Origin: Panulirus ornatus
Taxonomy: Eukaryota > Arthropoda > Malacostraca > Decapoda > Palinuridae
Reading direction: 5' to 3'
NCBI RefSeq assembly: GCF_036320965.1
Contig: NC_092264.1
Coordinates: 14,922,275 to 14,986,274, forward strand
Length of the DNA: 64,000 nt
Each line of letters starts with the position of its first letter. Position 1 is the first letter of the stretch. Below the pieces are notes generated by a model. It did not search any database, was not told the origin of the DNA, and was given only the letters and a program-made list of their open reading frames with translations. Below are positions 24,085 through 34,279 of the stretch, piece by piece. Position numbers and translations under genes: made by a program.

Positions 24085-24615
24085 TCCAAAGCCGATCCCT
24101 GGCATGTGTGGGCTGCTTCCAAGGCTCTCTCATCACTTTGCCTCAGTCTATTGTAAGTCGATCCCTTGCATGTGTGGGCTGCTTCCAAGGCTCTCTCATC
24201 ACTTTGCCTCAGTCTATTGTAAGTCGATCCCTTGCATGTGTGGGCTGCTTCCAAGGCTCTCTCATCCTTTTGCCTCAGTCTATTGTAAGTCGATCCCTTG
24301 CAGGTGTGGGCTGCTTCCAAGGCTCTCTCATCCCTTTGCCTCAGTCTATTGTAAGTCGATCCCTGGCATGTGTGGGCTGCTTCCAAGGCTCTCTCATCCC
24401 TTTGCCTCAGTCTATTGTAAGTCGATCCCTTGCATGTGTGGGCTGCTTCCAAGGCTCTCTCATCCTTTTGCCTCAGTGTATTGTAAGTCGATCCCTTGCA
24501 GGTGTGGGCTGCTTCCAAGGCTCTCTCATCCCTTTGCCTCAGTCTATTGTAAGTCGATCCCTGGCATGTGTGGGCTGCTTCCAAGGCTCTCTCATCCCTT
24601 TGCCTCAGACTACTG
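24085..24615. repeat. 66-bp array carrying e9-like splice donors
   Basis: Eight units start at about 24094 with 66-bp spacing. Each contains TGTGGGCTGCTTCCAAGGCT, then TTTGCCTCAGTCTATTGTAAGTCGATC, i.e. an acceptor-like CTCAG, TCTATT, and a GTAAGTC matching the true e9 donor at 24073. Because 66 is a multiple of 3, long frames stay open on both strands; these are artefacts. Confidence 0.96.
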
Positions 24616-24740
24616 TAATACATTTCAGTTGCTTGTCACCTTCGTAAGGGGCCATTCTTGTCTATCATGGACAAACCAGCGCATTCGACGTCTTACGATG
24701 AAGTGTATCCAGTTTTCTCCTCGGTGATCCTTTAGGCCAT

Positions 24741-24742
<2 letters not shown>

Positions 24743-24830
<88 letters not shown>
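24743..24830. repeat. (CT)n microsatellite upstream of e10
   Basis: A CT run of about 43 dinucleotides on the sense strand. Unique intron lies either side (24616-24742 and 24831-25044). Confidence 0.98.
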
Positions 24831-24833
<3 letters not shown>

Positions 24834-25044
24834 CCCTTAGCAAATGGCTGGACATCCAGTGTACATCACCTACATTCCTCCCTGACAAAGGAGCAATATA
24901 CTATCCCATCTTCTATAAAGCCCCCCTAAATCTATACATATGTATAGACGATTGACTTGTCTATCGGCAGAGGGCCAAGGCGATCTCTGTTGTTGTCAGT
25001 GGACAGACGAAGACAGATGATAAACCACTGTTGTGTGTTGGCAG

Positions 25045-25189
25045 ATGGGGCTGACGGCGGTGCACCTGGCCGCTCGCTACGGCCACATCCAGGTGTTGGA
25101 CACCCTCCGGGAGGTCACAAGTCTGAGGATCACCAGCAAGAAGCTGGGGCTCTACGCCCTCCACGTCGCTGCACACTACGGCCAGACAG
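25045..25189 (+). CDS. nompC: nompC exon e10: two ankyrin repeats
   Basis: Acceptor TGTGTTGGCAG ends at 25044 and donor GTCAGT starts at 25190. Phase 0 in, phase 1 out; visible residues 469-516. It encodes MGLTAVHLAARYGHIQVL and SLRITSKKLGLYALHVAAHY, matching the insect signature SLRINSKKLGLTPLHVAAYY. The first methionine is internal, not a start. Confidence 0.96.
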
Positions 25190-25199
25190 GTCAGTCAGG

Positions 25200-25559
25200 G
25201 TCGTGGGAGGGAAAGGTCAATCTAGGTCGAGGAAAGGGCGGGTGGTGATGGGAGGGGGATGGAATGGGGGGGTAAATGATGGAGGATGGAGAGTGATGGT
25301 CGATGACGAGGTGGAGGGAAAATGTGAAGATATACAAGCCTGGTGGTAGATGGAAACTGGCCATGTGTTGATGTTAGGTAAACAAATAGATTGGAAATAG
25401 ATAGTAAGATGATGTGTTTATGTATGGCTTACTGATAGATGGGCCATGGGTCGATAGATACACACACACAGGTTCCTGATAGATGGGTTAAGGATCGACA
25501 GACGGACTCATGGGTAGATGGGTAGACGTTCATTACTCAGAGATGAATCATGGAACAAT
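25200..25559. other. Unique intron sequence, e10-e11
   Basis: G/A-rich unique sequence grading into degenerate early units of the following 42-bp array (GATAGATGGG words). No coding signal. Confidence 0.65.
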
Positions 25560-26085
25560 AGACACTCTTGTTTTACTGATAGGTGAGTCATAAATCAATA
25601 GACAGACGCATGGGTTACTGATAGATGGGTCATGGCTCAGTCGATAGACGCATGGGTTACTGATAGATGGTTCATGGCTCAGTCGATAGACGCATGGGTT
25701 ACTGATAGATGGGTCATGGCTCGGCTGATAGACGCATGGGTTACTGATAGATGGGTCATGGCTCGGCTGATAGACGCATGGGTTACTGATAGATGGGTCA
25801 TGGCTCAGTCGATAGACGCATGGGTTACTGATAGATGGGTCATGGCTCAGTCGATAGACGCATGGGTTACTGATAGATGGGTCATGGCTCAGTCGATAGA
25901 CGCATGGGTTACTGATAGATGGGTCATGGCTCAGCTGATAGACGCATGGGTTACTGATAGATGGGTCATGGCTCAGCTGATAGACGCATGGGTTACTGAT
26001 AGATGGTTCATGGCTCAGTCGATAGACGCAAGGGTTACTGATAGATGGGTCATGGCTTGGCTGACAGACGCATAGGTAACTGGAA
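25560..26085. repeat. 42-bp minisatellite
   Basis: About 12 units of GTTACTGATAGATGGGTCAT then GGCTCAGTCGATAGACGCATGG. The unit is a multiple of three, so the plus-strand frame stays open (an artefact). Confidence 0.95.
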
Positions 26086-27324
26086 CGCTTAATGCCGTTG
26101 GTACAGACACACTGGATACCTGGCTCACGGGCCTACATATGGCAGATACACGACCTCCAGTGGCTACATCACAGGGAGAAACATCTTACAGAACATGTAG
26201 AAACATAAGGTACTAATATCGTAAACCAGGACGTAGACTGTACCTACTTTTATCATCTATACGTAAACCTAAGATCACTAGGAAGTGTACAGCAGTATAG
26301 ATACACCCTGGACTCTAACTACTGCGAGTTTTATGGGGGCAAAACTTGTATAACGAAATCTCTGTATAACGAAATCTCTGGTTATCTAGCGAACGAAGAG
26401 CTGAACAACATGTGAATTTCATTCGTTCACAAGAGTAAACTCCAGGATTCTTGCAAATGTTTACCTCTCAAACATTTGTCTCAAGGACTGTATCCTAAAG
26501 TTGCTAATATTTTGTAGCACATTTCATCTTTTTAATCCACGATTCCCTTTTGTTGTACATTATTTCTTCATGTTACAGAAGAAGATTCATCGTGTTATTC
26601 ATTGTTTTATGCTTTAGGAAATTGAGTACGATATTACAAGCTCTTGTGTACGATGGCTAATGCCCTGAGCACGGTCATCTAACCTCTTTAGTATAATCGC
26701 TGATAACCTGAGTACAATAATTCTTTTTAGTATAATGGCTGATAACCTGAGTACAATAATTCTAAGTTCTTGAGTATGATGGTTAATACAGTGCGTACGA
26801 TAATCTAAGGACTTCTGTATGATGGACCAAACACTATGTACAATATTATAAGCTCCTGAGTATGATGGATGACGCCCTGAGTACGATAATTCACACTCTG
26901 AATACGATACTTTATGCCTCGAATATATCAACGTACATTAACTTAAATTTGGAACAACAATATAAGGTTTTAGCGCGACATCTTGAACACCTGGAGTAAA
27001 AGACACTAAACCCCATACGTACGTTAATTCTCCCTCTTAGTATGATCACTCAAACCCATGCATACGATAGCGGAGCCTTGAAAGCAATTACATAACCCAC
27101 GTATACGACAGAAGGAACATCAAATGCAATAACAATCCCCTCCCAAATACATTAATTTTAGCCATTATCTCCTTAAATGCTTCATGAAAGAAGTACAACT
27201 TCATTCCACCGAGTACGACAGCTAAATCCAGTTTTAGATGAAATCTTTTAGTACGATAACTTCAAACTTTCTTGGATTCAGATTCAAAATATTGTAAACG
27301 ATAACTCTAACATCTTGTGAACCA
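26086..27324. other. AT-rich intron with degenerate GAGTACGATAAT repeats
   Basis: Mostly unique. Between about 26630 and 26940 diverged units share TGAGTA(C/T)GAT and ATAATTCTA words. A direct repeat TATAACGAAATCTCTG occurs near 26350. No gene seen on either strand. Confidence 0.65.
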
Positions 27325-28035
27325 TAGTTCCCACCGCTTGTGGACCGTAGCTTCCACCGCTTGTGGACCGTAGCTTCCACCGCTTGTGGACCGTAGCTTC
27401 CACCGCTTGTGGACGGTAGCATCCACCGCTTGTGGACGGTCGCTTCCACCGCTTGTAGACCGTAGCTTCCACCGCTTGTGGACGGTAGCATCCACCGCTT
27501 GTGGACGGGAGCTTCCACCGCTTGTGGACGGTAGCATCCACCGCTTGTGGACGGTAGCTTCCACCGCTTGTGGACGGTTGCATCCACCGCTTGTGGACGG
27601 TAGCATCCACCGCTTGTGGACGGTAGCTTCCACCGCTTGTGGAAGGGAGCTTCCACCGCTTGTGGACGGTAGCACTAACCGCTTGTGGACGGAAGCTTCC
27701 ACCGCTTGTGAACGATAGCTTCCACCGCTTGTGGACGGTAGCATCCACCGCTTGTGGACGGAAGCTTCCACCGCTTGTGGATCGTAGCATCCACCGCTTG
27801 TGGACGGAAGCTTCCACCGCTTGTGGACGGTAGCTTCCACCGCTTGTGGACGGTAGCATCCACCGCTTGTGGACGGTAGCATCCACCGCTTGTGGACGGT
27901 AGCATCCACCGCTTGTGGACGGTAGCTTCCACCGCTTGTGGACGGTAGCCTCCACCGCTTGTGGACGGTAGCATCCACCGCTTGTGGACGGTAGCATCCA
28001 CCGCTTGTGGACGGTAGCCTCCACCGCTTGTGTAA
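27325..28035. repeat. 23-bp minisatellite upstream of e11
   Basis: About 31 units of CCACCGCTTGTGGACGGTAG plus C(A/T)T. Since three units equal 23 codons, all frames stay open for hundreds of residues on both strands; these are artefacts. It ends about 40 bp before the e11 acceptor. Confidence 0.97.
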
Positions 28036-28075
28036 GCCATACCTTACCCCTGTATCCCTCCCTCGCCGTGCGCAG

Positions 28076-28284
28076 AGATCGTACGGGAGCTGCTAGCGCA
28101 CATCCCCGCCACGATCAAGTCGGAGCCGCCCATCTTGAGCGGCGGGCGTCCGTTCCTGCCAGACCTGGGAGCCGAGGCCGACCTGACGCCCCTCCACCTG
28201 GCCGCCCATGAGGGCAACGAGGGCGTGGTGCGCATCCTGCTCAACATCCCAGGTGTCCAGCCTGACGTAACCTCCAGGCTCAAC
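28076..28284 (+). CDS. nompC: nompC exon e11: ankyrin repeat with long loop
   Basis: Acceptor CCGTGCGCAG ends at 28075 and donor GTAAGC starts at 28285. Phase 1 in, phase 0 out; visible residues 517-586. It encodes EIVRELLAHIPATIKSEPP, a loop with LPDLGAEADLTPLHLAAHEG, then VVRILLNIPGVQPDVTSRLN. The long loop between repeats matches insect NompC (ATVKSETP to GMTPLHLAAFSG). Confidence 0.96.
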
Positions 28285-28321
28285 GTAAGCAAGGCTTAAT
28301 GCCACTATTCCTCTCATTATA

Positions 28322-28432
28322 ATGACAATAATAATGACAGTGATAATAATAATAATAATAATGATAATAATAATAATAATAATGATAATAATAATAATAA
28401 TAATGATAATAATAATAATAATAATAATAATG
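28322..28432. repeat. (AAT/GAT)n triplet repeat
   Basis: ATAATAATGATAATAAT-type runs directly abut the 5' end of a LINE fragment. Confidence 0.95.
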
Positions 28433-29290
28433 AATAAGAGCAAGGTTATTAGGTACAGTAGGGTTGAGGGTCAAGTCAATTGGGAGGTGAGTTTGAATGG
28501 AGAAAAACTGGAGGAAGTGAAGTGTTTTAGATATCTGGGAGTGGATCTGGCAGCGGATGGAACCATGGAAGCAGAATTGGACCATAGGGTGGGGGAGGGG
28601 GCGAAAATTCTGGGAGCCTTGAAGAATGTGTGGAAGTCGAGAACATTATCTCGGAAAGCAAAAATGGGTATGTTTGAAGGAATAGTGGTTCCAACAATGT
28701 TGTATGGTTGCGAGGCGTGGGCTATGGATAGAGTTGTGCGCAGGAGGATGGATGTGCTGGAAATGAGATGTTTGAGGACAATGTGTGGTGTGAGGTGATT
28801 TGATCGAGTGAGTAACGTAAGGGTAAGAGAGATGTGTGGAAATAAAAAGAGCGTGGTTGAGAGAGCAGAAGAGGGTGTTTTGAAATGGTTTGGGCACATG
28901 GAGAGAATGAGTGAGGAAAGATTGACCAAGAGGATATATGTGTCGGAGGTGGAGGAAACGAGGAGAAGAGGGAGACCAAATTGGAGGTGGAAAGATGGAG
29001 TGAAAAAGATTTTGTGTGATCGGGGCCTGAACATGCAGGAGGGTGAAAGGAGGGCAAGGAATAGAGTGAATTGGAGCGATGTGGTATACCGGGGTTGACG
29101 TGCTGTCAGTGGATTGAATCAGGGCATGTGAAGCGTCTGGGGTAAACCATGGAAAGCTGTGTAGGTATGTATATTTGCGTGTGTGGACGTATGTATATAC
29201 ATGTGTATGGGGGTGGGTTGGGCCATTTCTTTCGTCTGTTTCCTTGCGCTACCTCGCAAACGCGGGAGACAGCGGCAAAAAAAAAAAAAG
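28433..29290 (+). mobile_element. Non-LTR retrotransposon 3' fragment (LINE, truncated, one stop)
   Basis: One frame reads the end of a reverse transcriptase ORF: CFRYLGVDLAADGTMEAEL, VPTMLYGCEAWAMDR, RMDVLEMRCLRTMCGVR, then a TGA stop at 28796 and, in the same frame, VLKWFGHMERMSEERLTKRI and RRRGRPNWRWKDGVKKIL. These are the usual C-terminal motifs of many animal LINE polymerases. It ends at 29098, followed by a 3' tail with a hairpin (29247-29274) and an A-rich stretch. 5'-truncated and dead. Exact clade not resolved. Confidence 0.88.
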
Positions 29291-29323
29291 AAAAAAAATT
29301 AATAATAATAATGAATATAATAC

Positions 29324-29373
<50 letters not shown>

Positions 29374-29377
29374 GTAA

Positions 29378-29438
<61 letters not shown>

Positions 29439-29440
29439 GT
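29290..29440. repeat. (AAT)n microsatellite at LINE 3' end
   Basis: An A-rich tail followed by about 40 AAT/ATA triplets; probably grown from the poly(A) end of the LINE copy just upstream. Confidence 0.93.
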
Positions 29441-29584
29441 TTATCACAATAATGATAATGATACTAATAATTGATAATAATTGTAACTGAAATTAATCAT
29501 TTTGTGGTCGTAGTATTATCATATCAACATTACTTCATTTTTAGTAATGATGTTAACAAATCTTTTTTTCATGTTCATCTGGTG

Positions 29585-29840
29585 GTCCATGTGTCCCTCT
29601 GACCACTTCATATGACCTGGTTCATCCCACTGACAGCACGTCGCCCCCTGTATACCACACGTCTCTCATTCCTTCTGTCCCGTGTATGCCTCTCACCCTC
29701 CTGAATGTTTAGGCCCCGATATCTCAAAGCTTCTTTGACTCCATCTTTCCATCTCCTCGCTCACCCCTTCCCCATTACTCCCTCCACTTCTGACACACAT
29801 ATCCTCTTACTCAATCTACCTCCACTCATCCTGTTCATAT
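29585..29840 (-). mobile_element. Second LINE fragment of the same family, inverted
   Basis: The minus strand here aligns by eye with the end of the + strand LINE at 28850-29150. Shared features on the plus strand are GACAGCACGTCG, GTATACCACA, TTTAGGCCCCGATATCTCAA and CCATCTTTCCATCTCC. It is shorter and more diverged. The two fragments are arranged tail to tail around the AAT tract. Confidence 0.75.
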
Positions 29841-30417
29841 ACATATATATCATTTTCTATTTTGAACGACATGACACAGGAAAAACATGCCCCAATCATG
29901 GCCATCCTGGGTGAAAAGAAAACAGGATACGAAAATGAATAAGGAAATTACTCAAAACCCCAATGAAGTTTCTCCATTGACTTAAACTTAAAAAGGTTTT
30001 ATATAAAGGGAAAGATGAAATAAGGACAAGAATTCACCTTCTTCGCTGTCCAAGTGATGGACAAAGGGATATCATAACGGCCAATCCTCGAGTGGCTGAT
30101 CACCACACAGAAACTATAGGAAGCAGCAGCAGCAAGACTTCATTAAGTCCCAGATGGAAGCCTTTAGCGTCGGGGACACACACGTAGAGAGACACACACA
30201 CCTCGCGAAAGCAGTGAGGTATAACCCCCTTTTTCAGCAGACCCTGGTGAGATGTCTCAGTAACATTGATCCTATTACCACATCTCTCACTCACACTGTC
30301 GTTCATATGAGCCCCACATCATGGTAATCCTGGCGAAGGTGGTGGTGGTGTCGTCCGCTGCTGCTGCTGCTGCGTCTCTCTCTCAAGGTGTTGACGGCTC
30401 TCCTGTCTCTCCTGCAG
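29841..30417. other. Unique intron sequence before e12
   Basis: Unique sequence with a small GCT run (about 30358-30371) and polypyrimidine sequence before the e12 acceptor. No coding signal. Confidence 0.65.
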
Positions 30418-30498
30418 GGGTACATCCCGCTCCACCTGGCCTGCATCGGGGGCCACACCTCCGTCGTCGGCCTCGTCCTCTCCAAGTCGACGAAGCAG
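30418..30498 (+). CDS. nompC: nompC exon e12: ankyrin repeat
   Basis: Acceptor TCTCTCCTGCAG ends at 30417 and donor GTGAGT starts at 30499. Phase 0 at both ends; visible residues 587-613. It encodes GYIPLHLACIGGHTSVVGLV then LSKSTKQ, matching insect GYNPLHLACFGGHMSVVGLL. The donor merges directly into a GT repeat. Confidence 0.96.
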
Positions 30499-30616
<118 letters not shown>

Positions 30617-30880
30617 CATCACATGTCATCAATAAATGGTCGGTAAATGATCAATAGTTTATTGGAAGGTTTCTTTTATTGATAAATCGACTCTTCCCCT
30701 CCCTCACCCTCCGTTAATGGAGTGTACTTAGCAGACTACCGTTCCCCCCGCGGACGACTTTGCTGGCGTCGCTTATTACTAGCGCATCACCCACCGACCC
30801 ACCCACTCGCCCACCCACCCACCCGCCCACCACCGCCTCTGCTACATGACTAACACTGGCCCTCCCTCACCCCGCCACAG

Positions 30881-30997
30881 GTGGCCAAGATGGACAAGCG
30901 CGGCCGGACCGGCTTGCACCTAGCGGCCATGCATGGCCACTACCACCTCGTGGCCCTCCTCATGGGCCAGGGCGCCGAACTCGGGGCCAAGGATAGG
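30881..30997 (+). CDS. nompC: nompC exon e13: ankyrin repeat
   Basis: Acceptor CCCCGCCACAG ends at 30880 and donor GTAAGT starts at 30998. Phase 0 at both ends; visible residues 614-652. It encodes MDKRGRTGLHLAAMHGHYHL then LLMGQGAELGAKDR, matching insect RNGRTGLHIAAMHGHIQMV and LLGQGAEI. Confidence 0.97.
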
Positions 30998-31196
30998 GTA
31001 AGTGTCCAGCGTGTGTGTGTGGCCAGGAGGGGGGGAGTATGGCCAAGAGAGGAGGTCTGTGAAGTGGCCATGTTCTTGTGGAAGATAGGATGGGGCGTGG
31101 GGTGAACATCAGGTGGAGGGAGTGGTGGAGCAACGTCGTCCACTCCAGCCCTGAGGACATGGTCAGCAGTCACTCCACCTCCACACATCCCCGTCC

Positions 31197-31675
31197 TTAG
31201 ACACGTCCACATACAACCCTGACACGTCCACATACAATCCTGACACGTCCACATACAACCCTGACACGTCCACATACAACCCTGACACGTCCACATACAA
31301 CCCTGACACGTCCACATACAACCCTGACACGTCCACATACAACCCTGACACGTCCACATACAACCCTGACACGCCCAACATACAACCCTGACACGCCCAC
31401 ATACAACCCTGACACGCCCACATACAACCCTGACACGCCCAACATACAACCCTGATACGCCAACATACAACCCTGACACACCAACATACAACCCTGACAC
31501 ACCAACATACAACCCTGACACGCCAACATACAACTCTGTCACGTCCACATACAACCCTGACACACCAACATACAACCCTGACACGTCCACATACAACCCT
31601 GCCACGCCAACATACAACCCTGACACACCAACATACAACCCTGACACGCCCACATACAACCCTAACACAACTCTC
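31197..31675. repeat. 21-bp minisatellite
   Basis: About 22 units of CACGTCCACATACAACCCTG plus A, with CACGCCCA and CACACCAA variants. Being 21 bp it keeps frames open on the minus strand (an artefact). Confidence 0.95.
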
Positions 31676-31974
31676 ACGTGTATGATCCAGAGCACATGCC
31701 AGCCATCTCTCATCGTCCTTCGCCTCTCGTCTCGCCAGCACCACCCTCCACACCTCCTCCAATCCCCCAACACAGCCCCATGACCCAGTCTCATCACCCC
31801 TTCCACAACTCCCACACATCTCCACAACCTTCTCATCCCCCCTCTCCCCTCTCTCCCCACCCTCAGACACCTCCATAAATAATCTCAAAAGCTAATCTAA
31901 ACTACTCCATCCCTCCATACACACTCCTCTCCCAGCGTCGTCACCCCAGCCTCCACCCAGCCACCCTGACCTTC

Positions 31975-32490
31975 CCTAGGTATCACGTAACCTCCCCATC
32001 CTGACCCTCCCCAAGCATCCTGTAACCTCCCCACCTTGACCCTCCCCAAGCACCATATAACCTCCCCACTTTGACCCTCCCAAGCACCATATAACCTCCC
32101 CACCCTGACCCTCCCCGAGCACCGTGTAACCTCCCCACCTTGACCCTCCCCATGCACCATATAACCTCCCCACCCTAACCCCTCCCCAAGCACCATATAA
32201 CCTCCCCACCCTGACCCTCCCCGAGCACCGTGTAACCTCCCCACCTTGACCCTCTCTAAGCACCATATATAACCTGCCCACCCTGACCTTCTCCATACAC
32301 CATATAACCTCCCCACCCTGACCCTCCCATGCACCATATAACCTCCCCACCCTGATCCCTCCCCAAACACCATATAACCTCCCCACCCTGACCCTCCCCA
32401 AACACCATATAACCTCCCCACTTTGACCCCTTCCCAAGCACCATATATAACCTCCCCACTTTGACCCTCCCCAAGCACCATATATAAGCT
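31975..32490. repeat. 35-37-bp minisatellite abutting e14
   Basis: About 14 units of AACCTCCCCACCCTGACCCT then CCCCAAGCACCATAT. The last unit ends about 20 bp before the e14 acceptor, whose pyrimidine tract (CTCCCCACCCTCCACCAACAG) looks derived from the unit. Confidence 0.95.
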
Positions 32491-32509
32491 CCCCACCCTC
32501 CACCAACAG

Positions 32510-32716
32510 GAGGGGCTGACCCCCTTGCACTACTGCGCCCGGGCGGGCCACCTGGACGTGGTGAAGTTGCTGGTCGAGGCTGGGGCGTCGCCAGAGGACA
32601 AGTCGACGGAGGGCAAGACGCCCATCACCTTCGCCGTGGCTAGCGAACACGTTGACGTCTACAACTACCTCATCAACAAGAAGCACGACTCCTACAAGCT
32701 CCTCGAGGACAAGAAG
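32510..32716 (+). CDS. nompC: nompC exon e14: last two ankyrin repeats
   Basis: Acceptor CCTCCACCAACAG ends at 32509 and donor GTGAGT starts at 32717. Phase 0 at both ends; visible residues 653-721. It encodes EGLTPLHYCARAGHLDVVKL, LVEAGASPEDKSTEGKTPIT and YLINKKHDSYKLLEDKK, matching insect GWTPLHCAAKAGHLEVVKLL and the YLMNKEHDTYGLMEDK end of the ankyrin domain. Its last 33 nt are the seed of the following array. Confidence 0.97.
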
Positions 32717-33545
32717 GTGAGTTACAAGCAGGATACACGACTCCTACAAGCTCCTCCTCGAGGACAAGAAGGTGAGTTGCTGCACGACTCCTACAAGCTG
32801 CTCCTCCTCGAGGACAAGAAGGTGAGTTGCTGCACGACTCCTACAAGCTGCTCCTCCTCGAGGACATGAAGGTGAGTTGCTGCACGACTCCTACAAGCTG
32901 CTCCTCCTCGAGGACAAGAAGGTGAGTTGCTGCACGACTCCTACAAGCTGCTCCTCCTCGAGGACATGAAGGTGAGCTGCTGCACGACTCCTACAAGCTC
33001 CTCCTCCTCGAGGACAAGAAGGTGAGTTGCTGCACGACTCCTACAAGCTCCTCGAGGACAAGAAGTTGAGTTGCTCCAGGACTCCCACAAGCTCCTCGAG
33101 GACAAGAAGGTGAGTTACAAGCAGGATACACGACTCCTACTAGCTCCTCGAGGACAAGAAGGTGAGTTACAAGCAGGATACACGACTCCTACAAGCTCCT
33201 CCTCGAGGACAAGAAGGTGAGTTGCTGCACGACTGCTACAAGCTCCTCCTCCTCGAGGACATGAAGGTGAGTTGCTGCACGACTCCTTCAAGCTGCTCCT
33301 CCTCGAGGACAAGAAGGTGAGTTACAAGCAGGATACACGACTCCTACAAGCTCCTCCTCGAGGACAAGAAGGTGAGTCGCTGCACGACTCCTCCAAGCTG
33401 CTCCTCCTCGAGGACATGAAGGTGAGTTGCTGCACGACTCCTACAAGCTCCTCCTCCTCGAGGACAAGAAGGTGAGTTACAAGCAGGATACACGACTCCT
33501 ACAAGCTCCTTCTGGAGGACAAGAAGGTGAGTTGCTGCAGGATAC
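32684..33545. repeat. About 50-bp array copying the e14 exon end and donor
   Basis: About 16 copies of ACGACTCCTACAAGCT, CCTCCTCGAGGACAAGAAG and GTGAGTTGCTGC follow the real exon end. A subset has ATGAAG for AAGAAG. Spacers alternate between TTGCTGC and TTACAAGCAGGATAC. One copy near 33063 has a broken donor (AAGTTGAG). Each copy can be read as the exon end HDSYKLLEDKK with its donor. Confidence 0.96.
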
Positions 33546-33679
33546 GTGGACGACCTGCTTGCTTGCCTGCCCGACTCTTGCTGGTGAGTGCCTGCGACGA
33601 GAGATGGCCTTCAGGTAGGGCTAGTCCGGTAGAGCTCATCCGGAGAGGTAGAGACAGAGAGAGACGTATGTTGGGTATC

Positions 33680-34110
33680 ACCAGATTTGTATGTCTCGTT
33701 CACTGGTATGTGAACCTGAAGTATCGTGTCTCGTTCACTGGTACATGAACCTGAAGTATCGTGTCTCACCCGCTGGTACGTGAACCTGAAGTATCGTGTC
33801 TCACCCACTGGTACGTGAACCTGAAGTATCGTGTCTCACCCACTGGTACGTGACCCTGAAGTATCGTGTCTCACCCATTGATACGTGAACCTGAAGTATC
33901 GTGTCTCACCCGCTGGTACGTGAACCTGAAGTATCGTGTCTCAACCACTGGTACGTGAACCTGAAGTATCGTGTCTCAACCACTGGTACGTGAACCTGAA
34001 GTATCGTTTCTTACCCACTGGTACGTGAAGCTGAAGTATCGTGTCTCACCCACTGGTACGTGAACCTGAAGTATCGTGTCTCACCCACTGGTACGTGAAC
34101 CTGAAGTAAC
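33680..34110. repeat. 35-bp minisatellite
   Basis: About 12 units of CCTGAAGTATCGTGTCTCAC then CCACTGGTACGTGAA. Confidence 0.95.
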
Positions 34111-34279
34111 TCATCTCCTCATGAAGCAGACATATATGAGAGACTTAACCTATCCTTTTGGATGACGATTTTGAGATAGTATCTCACAGGTTAGGGACGT
34201 GGGAAGCACCATGTATTGTTAACTAATTGAAAAGTCTTAAACCAGCATGATAGAGTATGTTATGTATATCTGCGTAAAG

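Noticed and set aside
27284..28040. Open frames of 110-246 residues in the 23-bp array
   Set aside because: All frames of a short stop-free unit are open; there is no start context or homology, and the array ends just before e11.
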